Counted from the first letter of the stretch, positions 1 through 9,004 are shown. The stretch is 64,000 bases of DNA from Xylophilus ampelinus (GCF_003217575.1 NZ_QJTC01000001.1:62001-126000); one strand, 5' to 3'. The notes: generated by a model not told the origin, from the sequence alone. Made by a program: numbers and translations.

Positions 1-2
1 GG

Positions 3-362
3 CTGGCCGCGGCGGTGGCGGGCGGCGCGCTCTGCGGGCTGGCCGGCGCGTATATCTCGACCGTCTACACGCCGCTTTGGGTCGAGGGCATGGTCGCCGG
101 CCGCGGCTGGATCGCGCTGGCGCTGACCACCTTCGCCACCTGGCGGCCGGCCCGGGTATTGCTGGGTGCCTACCTGTTCGGCGGCGTGACGATGCTGCAG
201 TTCCACCTGCAGGCGGTCGGCGTGGCGGTGCCGAGCCAGCTGCTCAGCATGCTGCCCTACCTGGCGACCATCTTGGTGCTGGCCCTGATTTCGCGCAACC
301 CGGCCTGGATCCGCATCAACATGCCGGCCTCGCTGGGGAAACCCTTCCATCCTGGGTCATGA
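3..362 (+). CDS. BMP-family ABC transporter permease, C-terminal part (5' end outside window)
   Basis: Reading frame open from the window edge; about 119 residues are visible. The hydrophobic segments and the tail (LLSMLPYLATILVLALISRN) match the C-terminus of the second inner-membrane permease of purine-nucleoside/BMP-type ABC importers. It lies 93 bp upstream of, and on the same strand as, a BMP-type substrate-binding lipoprotein, which is the normal order for such operons. The ATPase and first permease would lie to the left. The call rests on these transmembrane residues and on context; no catalytic motif is available. Confidence 0.75.
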   Translation: MAAAVAGGALCGLAGAYISTVYTPLWVEGMVAGRGWIALALTTFATWRPARVLLGAYLFGGVTMLQFHLQAVGVAVPSQLLSMLPYLATILVLALISRNPAWIRINMPASLGKPFHPGS

Positions 363-455
363 TGCGGGGTGGCCCGGTCCCTGCCGCATCGCCACCTGCC
401 TCCCGCTTTCCGCCCCATCCCTTTTTTTAGCAACCTGAGAAAGAGACGAGACGCC

Positions 456-1592
456 ATGACCGACCTGACCAAACGATCCCTCCTGCGCGTGGCCGCTCTG
501 ACGGCCGTGGCTTCCGCCGCCCTGGTGGGCTGCGGCAAGAAGGAAGAGCCGGCGCCGGTGGCCGCCGGCACGCCCGCACCCGCCGCCATCGGCCCTCTGA
601 AGATCGCGTTCGCGTACGTCGGCCCGGTGGGCGACGGCGGCTGGTCTTTCGCGCACGACAATGGCCGCAAGGCGATCGAGAAGGAATTCGGCGACAAGGT
701 CGTGACCAGTTTTGTCGAAAACGTGCCCGAATCGGCCGATGCCGAGCGCGTGCTGCGCGACATGGCAAGCCAGGGCAACAAGCTGATCTTCGGCACCACC
801 TTCGGCTACATGGAAACGATCCGGAAGATCGCACCCGATTTCAAGGACGTGAAGTTCGAGCATGCGACCGGCTACAAGACCGCCGAGAACGTCCGCACCT
901 ACGACAGCCGCACTTATGAAGGCGCCTACATGGCCGGCGTGATCGCCGGCGCCATGACCAGGTCCAACGTGCTGGGCGTGGTCGGCTCGGTGCCGATCCC
1001 CGAGGTGATCCGCAACATCAACAGCTTCACGCTGGGCGCCCAGTCGGTCAACCCGAAGATCAGCACCAAGGTGGTCTGGGTCAACGAGTGGTTCAGCCCG
1101 CCCAAGGAAACCGAAGCCGCCACCTCGCTGATCAACGGCGGTGCCGACATCCTGTTCCAGAACACCGATTCGGCCGCCGTGCTGAAGACCGCCCAGGAAA
1201 AAGGCAAGCGCGCTTTCGGCTGGGACAGCGACATGACCGCCTACGGTCCCAAGGCCCATCTGGGCTCGGCCGTGATCAACTGGGGTCCTTACTACGTCAA
1301 GGCCACCAAAGACGCGCTGCAAGGCACCTGGACGACCGGCAAGAGCTGGTGGGGCGTGAAGGAGGGCGCGATCGACATGGTCTCCATCGCCGAGGACGTG
1401 CCCGCCGAAACCAAGGCCAAGGTCGAGCGGATCAAGGCCGGCCTGAAGGACGGCAGCTTCTCGATCTGGAAAGGCCCGATGGTCGACAACACCGGCAAGG
1501 AACAACTGGCAGCCGACAAGGTGGCGGACGACGAGTTCCTGGGTGGGGTGAAGTTCTATGTGAAGGGTGTGGAAGGGACTGTGCCGAACTGA
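456..1592 (+). CDS. BMP family ABC transporter substrate-binding lipoprotein
   Basis: Predicted 378 aa. The start at 456 is chosen because it opens directly into a lipoprotein signal: a basic N-terminus, a hydrophobic run and the lipobox LVGC with Cys26. The mature protein has the Bmp/PnrA periplasmic-binding fold signature: AFAYVGPVGDGGWSFAHD near the N-terminus, then FGTTFGYME, ILFQNTDSAAV and FGWDSDMTAYGPKAHLGS. Family members bind purine nucleosides or related small molecules and pass them to the permeases. The permease end just upstream and an adenosine/adenine deaminase 2.6 kb downstream favour a purine substrate, but the ligand is inferred. A reverse-strand block (1642-3758) separates it from the deaminase. 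Confidence 0.9.
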   Translation: MTDLTKRSLLRVAALTAVASAALVGCGKKEEPAPVAAGTPAPAAIGPLKIAFAYVGPVGDGGWSFAHDNGRKAIEKEFGDKVVTSFVENVPESADAERVLRDMASQGNKLIFGTTFGYMETIRKIAPDFKDVKFEHATGYKTAENVRTYDSRTYEGAYMAGVIAGAMTRSNVLGVVGSVPIPEVIRNINSFTLGAQSVNPKISTKVVWVNEWFSPPKETEAATSLINGGADILFQNTDSAAVLKTAQEKGKRAFGWDSDMTAYGPKAHLGSAVINWGPYYVKATKDALQGTWTTGKSWWGVKEGAIDMVSIAEDVPAETKAKVERIKAGLKDGSFSIWKGPMVDNTGKEQLAADKVADDEFLGGVKFYVKGVEGTVPN

Positions 1593-1641
1593 GGCTGCAC
1601 GTGCTGGGGTCGGTCTTATGCCGGTCCGCTGCATCCGGCGT

Positions 1642-2172
1642 CTAGCGGGGACGCAAGGCTTGGTCTACATCGTGCAAGGGACTCAGCCGTGACGTGTACG
1701 GATCGTAGACCATGGATCCCTGGCCGGTAAGGGAAATAAATTCGATGTTCTCATCCATGCGTGTGTGCCGGCTAAAAAGATTCGGGGGGAATCTGCCTTC
1801 AAGAAAAGCCCGTTGTTGAGGACTGAGCATCGGCTGCGGACTGCTCAGGTCCTCGCCTTCGGTTTCTGGCGACGTCAGTCGCCTCAAATAATCTGCGGCC
1901 TGGAGGTACTGCACTTGCGACATTCGTCCGGCATTTGCCCGGTTTTCGTAAATACCGAGTAAGGTCGAAGCGCGGCGAGTCGTTAAATTGCCGTGGCTTT
2001 CCGGGTTGTCTCTTCTCCTGGCGCAAAGGTCGGCCAGAATTGCATTCGCTTGCGCGTTCAACCGATCGGTCCTGTCTTGAGTTCTCGGAGGGCGCGTCGA
2101 ATCTTCGGATGAACTGTAATCGTCGTCCGAGGGGTGTACGGAATGGGACGGGCCGACCGGATCGATGGGCAT
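1642..2172 (-). CDS. Orphan low-GC protein with PIP-box promoter; candidate type III effector
   Basis: Predicted 176 aa; I do not recognise its family. The start at 2172 is preferred over an upstream ATG at 2205 because 2172 is preceded by AGGAG at 6-nt spacing, while 2205 falls inside the predicted -10 element. The N-terminal ~40 residues are rich in Ser, Pro and polar residues (PSHSVHPSDDDYSSSEDS), without a Sec signal or membrane segment, as is common for type III secretion signals. The rest is hydrophilic and probably helical (TDRLNAQANAILADLCARR). Sampled lines are about 52-58% GC, clearly below the flanking genes, which suggests horizontal acquisition. Its promoter matches the HrpX/HrpB-regulon consensus. 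Secretion and effector function are inferred. Confidence 0.7.
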   Translation of the reverse strand: MPIDPVGPSHSVHPSDDDYSSSEDSTRPPRTQDRTDRLNAQANAILADLCARRRDNPESHGNLTTRRASTLLGIYENRANAGRMSQVQYLQAADYLRRLTSPETEGEDLSSPQPMLSPQQRAFLEGRFPPNLFSRHTRMDENIEFISLTGQGSMVYDPYTSRLSPLHDVDQALRPR

Positions 2173-2201
2173 TGCATGCTCCTCTGGATAAACGTGAATC
2201 G

Positions 2202-2262
2202 ACATTAGCCGTCGGGGCTGTTCGCGACCTCGCATGCACGAACCGATGTGCAGGCTGACGAA
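2202..2262 (-). promoter_or_regulatory. PIP box with -10 element (HrpX/HrpB-type promoter)
   Basis: On the minus strand: TTCGT (2262-2258), exactly 15 nt, TTCGT (2242-2238), exactly 30 nt, then TAATGT (2207-2202). This fits the plant-inducible-promoter architecture TTCGB-N15-TTCGB-N30/32-YANNNT known from Xanthomonas and used for Acidovorax hrp-regulon genes. It predicts transcription from about 2195, a leader of about 20 nt carrying AGGAG, and translation from 2172. The box lies inside the 3' end of the upstream SulP gene. Confidence 0.8.
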
Positions 2263-3758
2263 TTGCGCACCGACAACCGATCGATCAACACCTCGCTCGC
2301 CCGGTTCAGCCCCACCACCTCCACGCGGCAGCCGTGGTGCTCCAGCCGCTGCACCACCTTGTCGAGCGCGGCGATCGCGGTCACGTCCCAGAAATGGGCT
2401 TGCGATACGTCGATGCGCACCGGGCGACCCTCGGCGCCCAGGATGTCGAATGCGTCGACGAAGGCGTCGGCGGAGGCGAAGAAGACCTGGCCGCGCACCT
2501 GCCAGCGGCGGGTGCCCCTGCTGTCACCTATGGCACCGGCGTCTTCGTCGTGCGCCCGCACCTCCAGCAGTCGCGCCACCTTGAAGGTGAAGAGCACGCC
2601 GCTCATCACCACGCCCACCGCCACGCCGGCGGCCAGGTTGTGGGTGGCCAGGGTGACGGCCACGGTGGCCAGCATCACGGCGCTGCTGCTGCGCGGATGG
2701 CGCACCAGGGTGCCGGCCGATTTCCAGTCGAAGGTCTCGGCCGACACCATCACCATGATCGCCACCAGCGCGACCACCGGCACCTGCGACACCCAGGGCT
2801 TCAACGCCACCATCAGGATCAGCAAAAACACGCCGGCGAACAGGGTGGAGAGCCGGCCCCGGCCGCCGTACTTCACGTTGCCCACCGTCTGGCCGATCAT
2901 CCCGCAGCCGGCGATGCCCCCGAACAGGCTGGCGGCGATGTTGGCCAGACCCAGGCCGGCGCATTCGCGGTTCTTGCTGCTTGGGGTGTCGGTCAGTTCG
3001 TCGACCACCCGGGCGGTCATCAGCGATTCGAGCAAGCCGACCATCGCGATCGCGAGGGCGGGCAGGGCGATCAGCCGCAGGGTGTCGAGCGAGACCGGCA
3101 CGCCGGGCCAGCCGAAGGCGGGCAGGCTGTCGGGCAGTTGGCCCAGGTCGGCCACGGTGGCGACCCGCAGGTGCCACGCGGCCGCGACGATGCTCAGCAC
3201 CACGATGCAGACCAGCGGCGACGGGATGACGGTGAACGCCCGCAGCCGCAAGCGCGGCAGTCCGTAGATCAATGCCAGGCCCAGCGCCAGCAAGGCCCAG
3301 GTGGCGGGCGTGGTGCCGCGCAGGTGCGGCAGCTGCGCCGCGAAGATCAGCACCGCCAGCGCGTTGACGAAGCCGGTGCGCACCGAGCTGGAGACGAAAC
3401 GCATCAGCACGCCCAGCCGCAGCATTCCGAAGACGACCTGCACCACGCCCGCCAGCAACCCGGCCGCCAATAGGTAGGGCAGTCCGTGCGACTGCACCAG
3501 CGGCGCCGCGACCAGCGCCACCGACCCGGCCGCCGCCGACACCATCGCCGGCCGGCCGCCGGTGAAGGCGATCACGATGCTGATGACGAAAGAAGCGAAC
3601 AGGCCCACCGCCGGATCTACGCCCGCGACGAACGAGAACGCGATCACCTCCGGTATCAGCGCGAAGGTGGCCACCGCGCCCGCCAGCAGTTCGCGCGGCA
3701 GGCTGGGGCACCATTCGGCGCGCAGGCGGGCCAGGGAGAGGGCGTGTGGCTGGGACAT
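2205..3758 (-). CDS. SulP family anion transporter with C-terminal STAS domain
   Basis: Predicted 517 aa from ATG 3758 (MSQPHALS); the longer open frame only adds a Pro-Leu stretch encoded by a hexanucleotide repeat. The N-terminal ~400 residues have the SulP core: LLAGAVATFALIPEVIAFSF at the first membrane segment, VGLFASFVISIVIAFTGGRP, and ARVVDELTDTPSSKNRE followed by GQGLANIA-like residues. A STAS domain follows (RIDVSQAHFWDVTAIAALD). Members import sulfate, bicarbonate or dicarboxylates, and the substrate cannot be read here. After the STAS end (LIDRLSVR) the last ~19 residues lie over the PIP box of the next gene and look unlike a normal SulP tail, so the gene end may have been replaced when the effector-like gene arrived. 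Confidence 0.88.
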   Translation of the reverse strand: MSQPHALSLARLRAEWCPSLPRELLAGAVATFALIPEVIAFSFVAGVDPAVGLFASFVISIVIAFTGGRPAMVSAAAGSVALVAAPLVQSHGLPYLLAAGLLAGVVQVVFGMLRLGVLMRFVSSSVRTGFVNALAVLIFAAQLPHLRGTTPATWALLALGLALIYGLPRLRLRAFTVIPSPLVCIVVLSIVAAAWHLRVATVADLGQLPDSLPAFGWPGVPVSLDTLRLIALPALAIAMVGLLESLMTARVVDELTDTPSSKNRECAGLGLANIAASLFGGIAGCGMIGQTVGNVKYGGRGRLSTLFAGVFLLILMVALKPWVSQVPVVALVAIMVMVSAETFDWKSAGTLVRHPRSSSAVMLATVAVTLATHNLAAGVAVGVVMSGVLFTFKVARLLEVRAHDEDAGAIGDSRGTRRWQVRGQVFFASADAFVDAFDILGAEGRPVRIDVSQAHFWDVTAIAALDKVVQRLEHHGCRVEVVGLNRASEVLIDRLSVRNSSACTSVRACEVANSPDG

Positions 3759-3817
3759 GGAGAGATGGCGCTGCAACGGTACGGGGGAATCGGAGCGAGA
3801 CGGAAGAGACGGAAGAC

Positions 3818-3858
3818 GGGGCAGGGGCAGGGGCAGGGGCAGGGGCAGGGGCAGGGGC
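3818..3858. repeat. GGGGCA hexanucleotide tandem repeat
   Basis: Six perfect GGGGCA units (3818-3853) plus a partial seventh, 60 bp upstream of the chosen SulP start. Read on the minus strand it encodes Leu-Pro repeats in frame with SulP, so a further upstream start would give a protein with a variable Pro-Leu N-terminus. Otherwise it changes promoter spacing in 6-bp steps. Confidence 0.85.
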
Positions 3859-4039
3859 GGCCAGTACACACCGGCGCGGCGGCTGCACGGGCTTCACTGG
3901 GGAAACGTCCGGCCGCTTCGCACGGTGGCGAAGCCGGCGATGGTAAGCCCATCCGCCCCGTCGGGGGAGCAAGCCCGCCACCCGACCGGCACCGGTCGGC
4001 CGATGCCCCCTTGCGCGAGCCCCCGAGTGCGCTGCCGGG

Positions 4040-4192
4040 ATACTGCATGCCGACCCGAGCGCCCACTGCCTCGGCTCCAGCGTGGTGGCCCATGCCGGCG
4101 GCTACTTGTGCGAGCATGCGGGCTGGCTGCCGCTGCCGGCCGCGTGGGCGGCACTGTTCTCGCTGGCCGGCGGGCGCGCCGCACGCACCTGA
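4040..4192 (+). pseudogene. Coding remnant (3' end of an unidentified gene) upstream of the deaminase
   Basis: The 454 bp between SulP and the deaminase contain no complete gene. The last ~150 bp have one frame ending in TGA at 4190-4192 with almost exclusively G or C at third codon positions, typical of real genes here. It reads HADPSAHCLGSSVVAHAGGY and later LPLPAAWAALFSLAGGRAAR. No start lies near; the frame fades into GC-rich sequence resembling a dispersed repeat. I cannot name the parent gene. It ends 20 bp before the deaminase start, as an upstream operon gene would. Confidence 0.35.
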
Positions 4193-4212
4193 ATATCCCG
4201 GAGTCTTCTTCC

Positions 4213-5265
4213 ATGAGCACCATACCCTTCGACCTTCCCGCTATTCCTGCCGACCGCATCCCCGACCTGCTGCGTGCCATGCCCAAGGCCGAGCTGCACA
4301 TCCACATCGAGGGCTCGCTGGAGCCTGAGCTGATCTTCGCGCTGGCCGAGCGCAACGGCGTGGCGCTGCCCTATGCCGACGTGGCGGCGCTGCGCAGCGC
4401 CTACGCCTTCACCGACCTGCAGAGCTTCCTCGACATCTACTACGCCGGGGCCAGCGTGCTGCTGCAGGCGCAGGATTTCCACGACACGGCGATGGCCTAT
4501 TTCGCCCGCGCCGCGGCCGACCATGTGGTGCGCGCCGAGATATTCTTCGACCCGCAGACCCACACTGCCCGCGGCGTGCCGATGGCCACCGTGATCGAGG
4601 GCTTGCACCGCGCCTGCACCGACGCCAAGGCCCGCTTCGGCATCGACGCCGAGTTGATCCTGTGCTTCCTGCGCCACCTTAGCGAAGAGGACGCCTTCGC
4701 CACGCTGGAGGCCGCGCTGCCGTTGCGCGACCGGTTCATCGGCGTGGGCCTCGACAGCAGCGAGCTGGGCCACCCGCCCGAGAAGTTCGCCCGGGTCTTC
4801 GCCCGCTGCCGCGAGCTGGGCCTGCACATCGTCGCCCACGCGGGCGAAGAGGGGCCGCCGGCCTATATCTGGAGCGCGCTCGACGTGCTGAAGGCCGAGC
4901 GCATCGACCACGGCGTGCAGGCGATCCACGATCCGGCGCTGATGCGGCGGCTGGCGCAGGACCGGATCGCGCTGACGGTGTGCCCGCTGTCGAACCAGAA
5001 GCTCTGCGTCTTCCCTGACCTGGCCGACCACAACCTGGGCGCGCTGCTGGATGCGGGCCTGGTCGCCACCGTCAACTCCGACGACCCGGCTTACTTCGGC
5101 GGCTACATGACCGACAACTTCCTGCAGGTGTTCGAGGCGACGGGCCTGACCGCGCAGCACGCCTACCAGCTGGGACGCAACGCGTTCGAAGGCAGCTTCG
5201 CCGCGCCTGCCGATCGGCAGCGCTACCTGGCGCAGCTCGATGCGGTGTTCGAGGGCTTTCGGTAG
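4213..5265 (+). CDS. Adenosine/adenine deaminase family protein
   Basis: Predicted 350 aa, the usual size of the metal-dependent adenosine deaminase family. Hallmarks in order: PKAELHIHIEGSLEPE (metal ligands His29 and His31), HAGEEGPP (His with the catalytic Glu), ERIDHGVQA, TVCPLSNQKL, and TVNSDDPAYFGG (metal-binding Asp pair). The enzyme deaminates adenosine to inosine or adenine to hypoxanthine. The SLEPELIFALAERNG form also occurs in the adenine-deaminase branch, so the substrate is open. It probably serves purine salvage together with the BMP transporter to the left. The ATG at 4213 is chosen because homology starts just after it. Confidence 0.9.
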   Translation: MSTIPFDLPAIPADRIPDLLRAMPKAELHIHIEGSLEPELIFALAERNGVALPYADVAALRSAYAFTDLQSFLDIYYAGASVLLQAQDFHDTAMAYFARAAADHVVRAEIFFDPQTHTARGVPMATVIEGLHRACTDAKARFGIDAELILCFLRHLSEEDAFATLEAALPLRDRFIGVGLDSSELGHPPEKFARVFARCRELGLHIVAHAGEEGPPAYIWSALDVLKAERIDHGVQAIHDPALMRRLAQDRIALTVCPLSNQKLCVFPDLADHNLGALLDAGLVATVNSDDPAYFGGYMTDNFLQVFEATGLTAQHAYQLGRNAFEGSFAAPADRQRYLAQLDAVFEGFR

Positions 5266-5348
5266 GCCGCCGTTTCGCCGGCCGGGCACCGGTTCGACGT
5301 GCGGCGTGATCCCGGCGGCTGCAGAAGCGTCGACAGACCCAGACCTGA

Positions 5349-5407
5349 TGCTATATTATTGATAGCTAGATGTCGGCGTCCCGCGCCGGCTGGGGCCACA
5401 TTCATTC
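5349..5407 (-). repeat. ~65-bp dispersed repeat, copy 1 (intergenic)
   Basis: Minus-strand copy of the family described in the findings: a degenerate arm with GCCGGCGC-like core, then ATCTAGCTATCAA and TATAGCA, forming the short palindrome GCTAT..ATAGC. It lies between the deaminase and the aminotransferase terminator. Confidence 0.75.
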
Positions 5408-5418
5408 CCACAAACGAT

Positions 5419-5440
5419 AAAGCCGCCCCAGGGCGGCTTT
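5419..5440 (-). terminator. Rho-independent hairpin after the aminotransferase gene
   Basis: AAAGCCGCCC / GGGCGGCTTT inverted repeat with a minimal loop. It is symmetrical, and lies 30 bp beyond the stop of the minus-strand aminotransferase, so it may end transcription from both sides. Confidence 0.75.
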
Positions 5441-5469
5441 CGCCACGGTGCCGGCGAACCAGTAGCGGC

Positions 5470-6666
5470 TCAGATTACCTGGGCGATCGATGCGCAGACG
5501 TAGTCGATGTTCTTGCCGTTGAGCGCGGCCACGCACATGCGGCCGGTGTCGGTGCCGTACACGCCGAACTCGCTGCGCAGGCGGACCATCTGGTCCTTGC
5601 TCAAGCCCGAGTAGCTGAACATGCCGATCTGCTGGGTGATGAAGGACATGTCCTGCTGCACGCCGGCGGCCTTCAGGCCGTCTACCAGCTTTTGGCGCAT
5701 CGCCTTGATCCGCGCCCGCATCTCGCCCAGCTCCTTCTCCCACAGGGTGCGCAGTTCGGGCGAATCGAGCACCGCGGCCACCACCGCGCCGCCGTGCGTG
5801 GGCGGGTTGGAGTAGTTGGTACGGATCACGATCTTGAGTTGGCTCAGCACGCGGGAGGCTTCCTCCTTCGAGGCGCACAGCACCGACAGGGCGCCCACGC
5901 GCTCGCCGTAGAGGCTGAAGCTCTTCGAGAACGAGGTCGAGACGAAGAAGGTCAGGCCCGCGTCGACGAACTTGCCGATCACCGCGCCGTCCTCGGCGAT
6001 GCCGTGTCCGAAGCCCTGGTAGGCCATGTCGAGGAAGGCGACCAGGTTCTGCGCCTTGACGGCGGCGACCACCTCGTCCCACTGTGCGGCGGTGATGTCG
6101 TAGCCGGTCGGGTTGTGGCAGCAGGCGTGCAGCACGACGACGGTGCCGGCGGCAGCGGCCTTGAGCGTGGCCAGCATGCCGTCGAAATCGACGCAGCGCT
6201 TGGCCGCGTCGTAGTAGGGGTAGGTATCGACCACGAAACCGGCGTTGGTGAACAGCGCGCGGTGGTTCTCCCAGCTCGGGTCGCTGATCAGCACTTTGGC
6301 ATCGGGATTCAGCCGCTTGAGGAAATCGGCACCGACCTTCAGGCCGCCGGTGCCGCCGATGCCCTGCACCGTGGCCACGCGGCCCGAGGTGACCGGCTCG
6401 CTGCCCACGCCGAAGACCAGGCCCTTGACCGCGGCGTCGTAGGCTGCGATGCCGTCGATCGGCAGGTAGCCGCGCGCCTTGGGCGCCTCCATCATCCGCT
6501 TCTCGGCGGCCTGTACGCATTGCAACAGGGGCAGCTTGCCGTTGTCGTCGTAGTAGACGCCTACGCCCAGGTTGACCTTGTTCGGGTTGGTGTCGGCGGC
6601 GAATTGCTCGTTCAGGCCCAGAATAGGATCGCGCGGGGCCATTTCGACGGCGGTAAACAGAGACAT
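5470..6666 (-). CDS. Aromatic/aspartate amino acid aminotransferase (class I PLP)
   Basis: Predicted 398 aa, the exact size range of AspC/TyrB. N-terminal APRDPILGLNEQF and NPNKVNLGVGVYYDD are typical of the Ia subgroup; VQGIGGTGGL, SWENHRALF, HACCHNPTGYD and YQGFGHG follow; the PLP lysine lies in STSFSKSFSLYGERVG; the substrate Arg is near the C-terminus. It transfers amino groups between aspartate or aromatic amino acids and 2-oxoglutarate in the cytosol. AspC and TyrB cannot be told apart reliably by eye. It is monocistronic, divergent from uvrB with 180 bp between them, and ends at a strong hairpin. Confidence 0.92.
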   Translation of the reverse strand: MSLFTAVEMAPRDPILGLNEQFAADTNPNKVNLGVGVYYDDNGKLPLLQCVQAAEKRMMEAPKARGYLPIDGIAAYDAAVKGLVFGVGSEPVTSGRVATVQGIGGTGGLKVGADFLKRLNPDAKVLISDPSWENHRALFTNAGFVVDTYPYYDAAKRCVDFDGMLATLKAAAAGTVVVLHACCHNPTGYDITAAQWDEVVAAVKAQNLVAFLDMAYQGFGHGIAEDGAVIGKFVDAGLTFFVSTSFSKSFSLYGERVGALSVLCASKEEASRVLSQLKIVIRTNYSNPPTHGGAVVAAVLDSPELRTLWEKELGEMRARIKAMRQKLVDGLKAAGVQQDMSFITQQIGMFSYSGLSKDQMVRLRSEFGVYGTDTGRMCVAALNGKNIDYVCASIAQVI

Positions 6667-6846
6667 CGGAAAATATCCTCAGGGAAATTGGGACGCTGGA
6701 GACGGGGAGGCGCGCCGTAGCGCAAGCGGTCCGGGCGGCGGCCCGACAGGGCCACAACCCTTGAATCGGCGCCCCGCGGGACCATCTGGAATTCTACCCA
6801 TGCACCGTCGGCGCAGCGTCTGCGCCGCGCCACCACGACTGCACCC

Positions 6847-8964
6847 ATGCCCGAACCAGCCGAAGTCATCTCCGAGATCCCCGCCGAACGCGAGGGCACC
6901 TTCGTCACCTTCCCCGGTTCGCCGTTCGAGCTGTTCCAGCCGTACCCGCCGGCCGGCGACCAACCCGCCGCCATCGAAAAGCTGGTGGAGGGCGTGCAGG
7001 ACGGTGAAGTTTTCCAGACGCTGCTCGGCGTGACCGGCTCGGGCAAGACCTTCACCATGGCCAACGTGATCGCGCGGCTGGGCCGGCCGGCGATCGTCTT
7101 CGCGCCCAACAAGACGCTGGCGGCGCAGCTCTACAGCGAGTTCCGCGAGTTCTTCCCGAAGAACGCGGTCGAGTACTTCGTCAGCTACTACGACTACTAC
7201 CAGCCCGAGGCCTATGTGCCCCAGCGCGACCTGTTCATCGAGAAGGACAGCGCGATCAACGAGCACATCGAGCAGATGCGGCTGTCGGCCACCAAGAGCG
7301 TGCTGGAGCGGCGCGACGTGGTGATCGTCGCCTCGGTGAGCGCGATCTACGGCATCGGAGCACCCGAGGACTACACCCAGATGCGGTTCATCCTCAAGGT
7401 GGGCGGCAAGCAGAGCCAGCGCGAGGCGATCGCCCAGCTGATCCGGATGCAGTACACCCGCAACGAGGCGGATTTCTCGCGCGGCACCTTCCGGGTGCGG
7501 GGCGATACGATCGACGTCTTTCCGGCCGAGCATTCCGAGCTGGCGATCCGCATCGAGCTGTTCGACGACGAGGTCGAGTCGCTGCAGCTGTTCGATCCGC
7601 TCACCGGCCGCATTCGCCAGAAGGTGCCGCGCTTCGTGGTCTACCCGGCCAGCCACTACGTCACGCCGCGCGAGAAGGTGCTGTCGGCGGTCGAGGCGAT
7701 CAAGCTGGAGCTGAGCGACCGCCTCAAGCAGTTCGTGTCGGAAGGCAAGCTGGTCGAGGCGCAGCGGCTGGAGCAGCGCACCCGGTTCGACCTGGAAATG
7801 CTCGCCGAGATCGGCCACTGCAAGGGCATCGAGAACTACTCGCGCCACCTGAGCGGCGCGCCGCCGGGCGCGCCGCCCGCCACGCTGACCGACTACCTGC
7901 CGAAGGACTCGGTCATGTTCCTGGACGAGAGCCACGTCATGATCGGCCAGCTGGGCGGCATGTACAACGGCGACCGGGCGCGCAAGAGCACCCTGGTGGA
8001 CTACGGCTTCCGGCTGCCCTCGGCCCTCGACAACCGGCCGCTCAAGTTCGACGAATTCGAGACACGGATGCACCAGGTCGTGTTCGTTTCGGCCACGCCC
8101 GCCCAGTACGAGCAGGACAACGCCGGCCAGGTGGTCGAGCAGGTGGTGCGGCCGACCGGGCTGGTCGACCCGGTCGTCGAGGTGCGCCCGGCCACCCACC
8201 AGGTCGACGACGTGCTGCAGGAGATCCGCATCCGCGTCGAGAAGAACGAGCGGGTGCTGATCACCACCCTGACCAAGCGGATGGCCGAGCAGCTGACCGA
8301 CTACCTGGGCGACAACGGCGTCAAGGTGCGCTACCTGCACAGCGACATCGACACGGTCGAGCGGGTCGAGATCCTGCGCGACCTGCGGCTGGGCACCTTC
8401 GACGTGCTGGTGGGCATCAACCTGCTGCGCGAAGGCCTGGACATCCCCGAAGTGTCGCTGGTGGCGATCCTCGATGCCGACAAGGAAGGTTTCCTGCGCG
8501 CCGAGCGCTCGCTGATCCAGACCATCGGCCGGGCGGCACGCAACCTCAACGGCCGCGCGATCCTCTACGCCGACAAGATGACCGACTCGATGAAGAAGGC
8601 CATAGGCGAGACCGAGCGGCGCCGCGCCAAGCAGATCGCCTGGAACGAGGCCAACGGCATCACGCCGCGCAGCATCGTCAAGCAGGTGCGCGACCTGATC
8701 GACGGCGTCTACAGCGAGAAGTCGGGCCGCGACGAGGCTGCGCTCGACCAGAGCGCCATGCAGAAGGCCCGGGTGGAGGACATGTCCGAGAAGGACGTGG
8801 CCCGCGAAGTCAAGCGCATCGAAAAGCAGATGCTGGAACACGCCCGCAACCTCGAGTTCGAGAAGGCCGCGCGGCTGCGCGACCAGCTGGCGTTGCTGAA
8901 GGAACGCGCGTTCGGCGCGCCGGGCAGCGACAACATCGCGATCTTCCCTGTAGCCGGTGGCTAG
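6847..8964 (+). CDS. uvrB: Excinuclease ABC subunit B
   Basis: Predicted 705 aa, a little longer than E. coli UvrB because of an N-terminal extension. Walker A GVTGSGKT lies at residues 61-68, followed by the beta-hairpin region [12 protein letters not shown] that clamps DNA, helicase motif [13 protein letters not shown], the motif [11 protein letters not shown], motif [11 protein letters not shown], and the UvrC-interacting UVR motif at the C-terminus ([23 protein letters not shown]). UvrB verifies damage and holds the nick complex in nucleotide excision repair. I looked for a LexA-type operator in the 180-bp upstream region and saw none. Confidence 0.97.
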   Translation: MPEPAEVISEIPAEREGTFVTFPGSPFELFQPYPPAGDQPAAIEKLVEGVQDGEVFQTLLGVTGSGKTFTMANVIARLGRPAIVFAPNKTLAAQLYSEFREFFPKNAVEYFVSYYDYYQPEAYVPQRDLFIEKDSAINEHIEQMRLSATKSVLERRDVVIVASVSAIYGIGAPEDYTQMRFILKVGGKQSQREAIAQLIRMQYTRNEADFSRGTFRVRGDTIDVFPAEHSELAIRIELFDDEVESLQLFDPLTGRIRQKVPRFVVYPASHYVTPREKVLSAVEAIKLELSDRLKQFVSEGKLVEAQRLEQRTRFDLEMLAEIGHCKGIENYSRHLSGAPPGAPPATLTDYLPKDSVMFLDESHVMIGQLGGMYNGDRARKSTLVDYGFRLPSALDNRPLKFDEFETRMHQVVFVSATPAQYEQDNAGQVVEQVVRPTGLVDPVVEVRPATHQVDDVLQEIRIRVEKNERVLITTLTKRMAEQLTDYLGDNGVKVRYLHSDIDTVERVEILRDLRLGTFDVLVGINLLREGLDIPEVSLVAILDADKEGFLRAERSLIQTIGRAARNLNGRAILYADKMTDSMKKAIGETERRRAKQIAWNEANGITPRSIVKQVRDLIDGVYSEKSGRDEAALDQSAMQKARVEDMSEKDVAREVKRIEKQMLEHARNLEFEKAARLRDQLALLKERAFGAPGSDNIAIFPVAGG

Positions 8965-9004
8965 GCAAAAGGGAAGGGGTACCCGACCGGTAGTGCGGGT
9001 CTTG

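Noticed and set aside
3562-4212. N-terminal extension of the deaminase frame by about 217 codons
   Set aside because: The extension is Arg/Pro-rich, runs through the GGGGCA repeat and part of SulP on the other strand, and has no domain; the family start at 4213 fits.
6667-6846. LexA/SOS box upstream of uvrB
   Set aside because: I looked for a CTGT-N8-ACAG type dyad in the spacer and found none.
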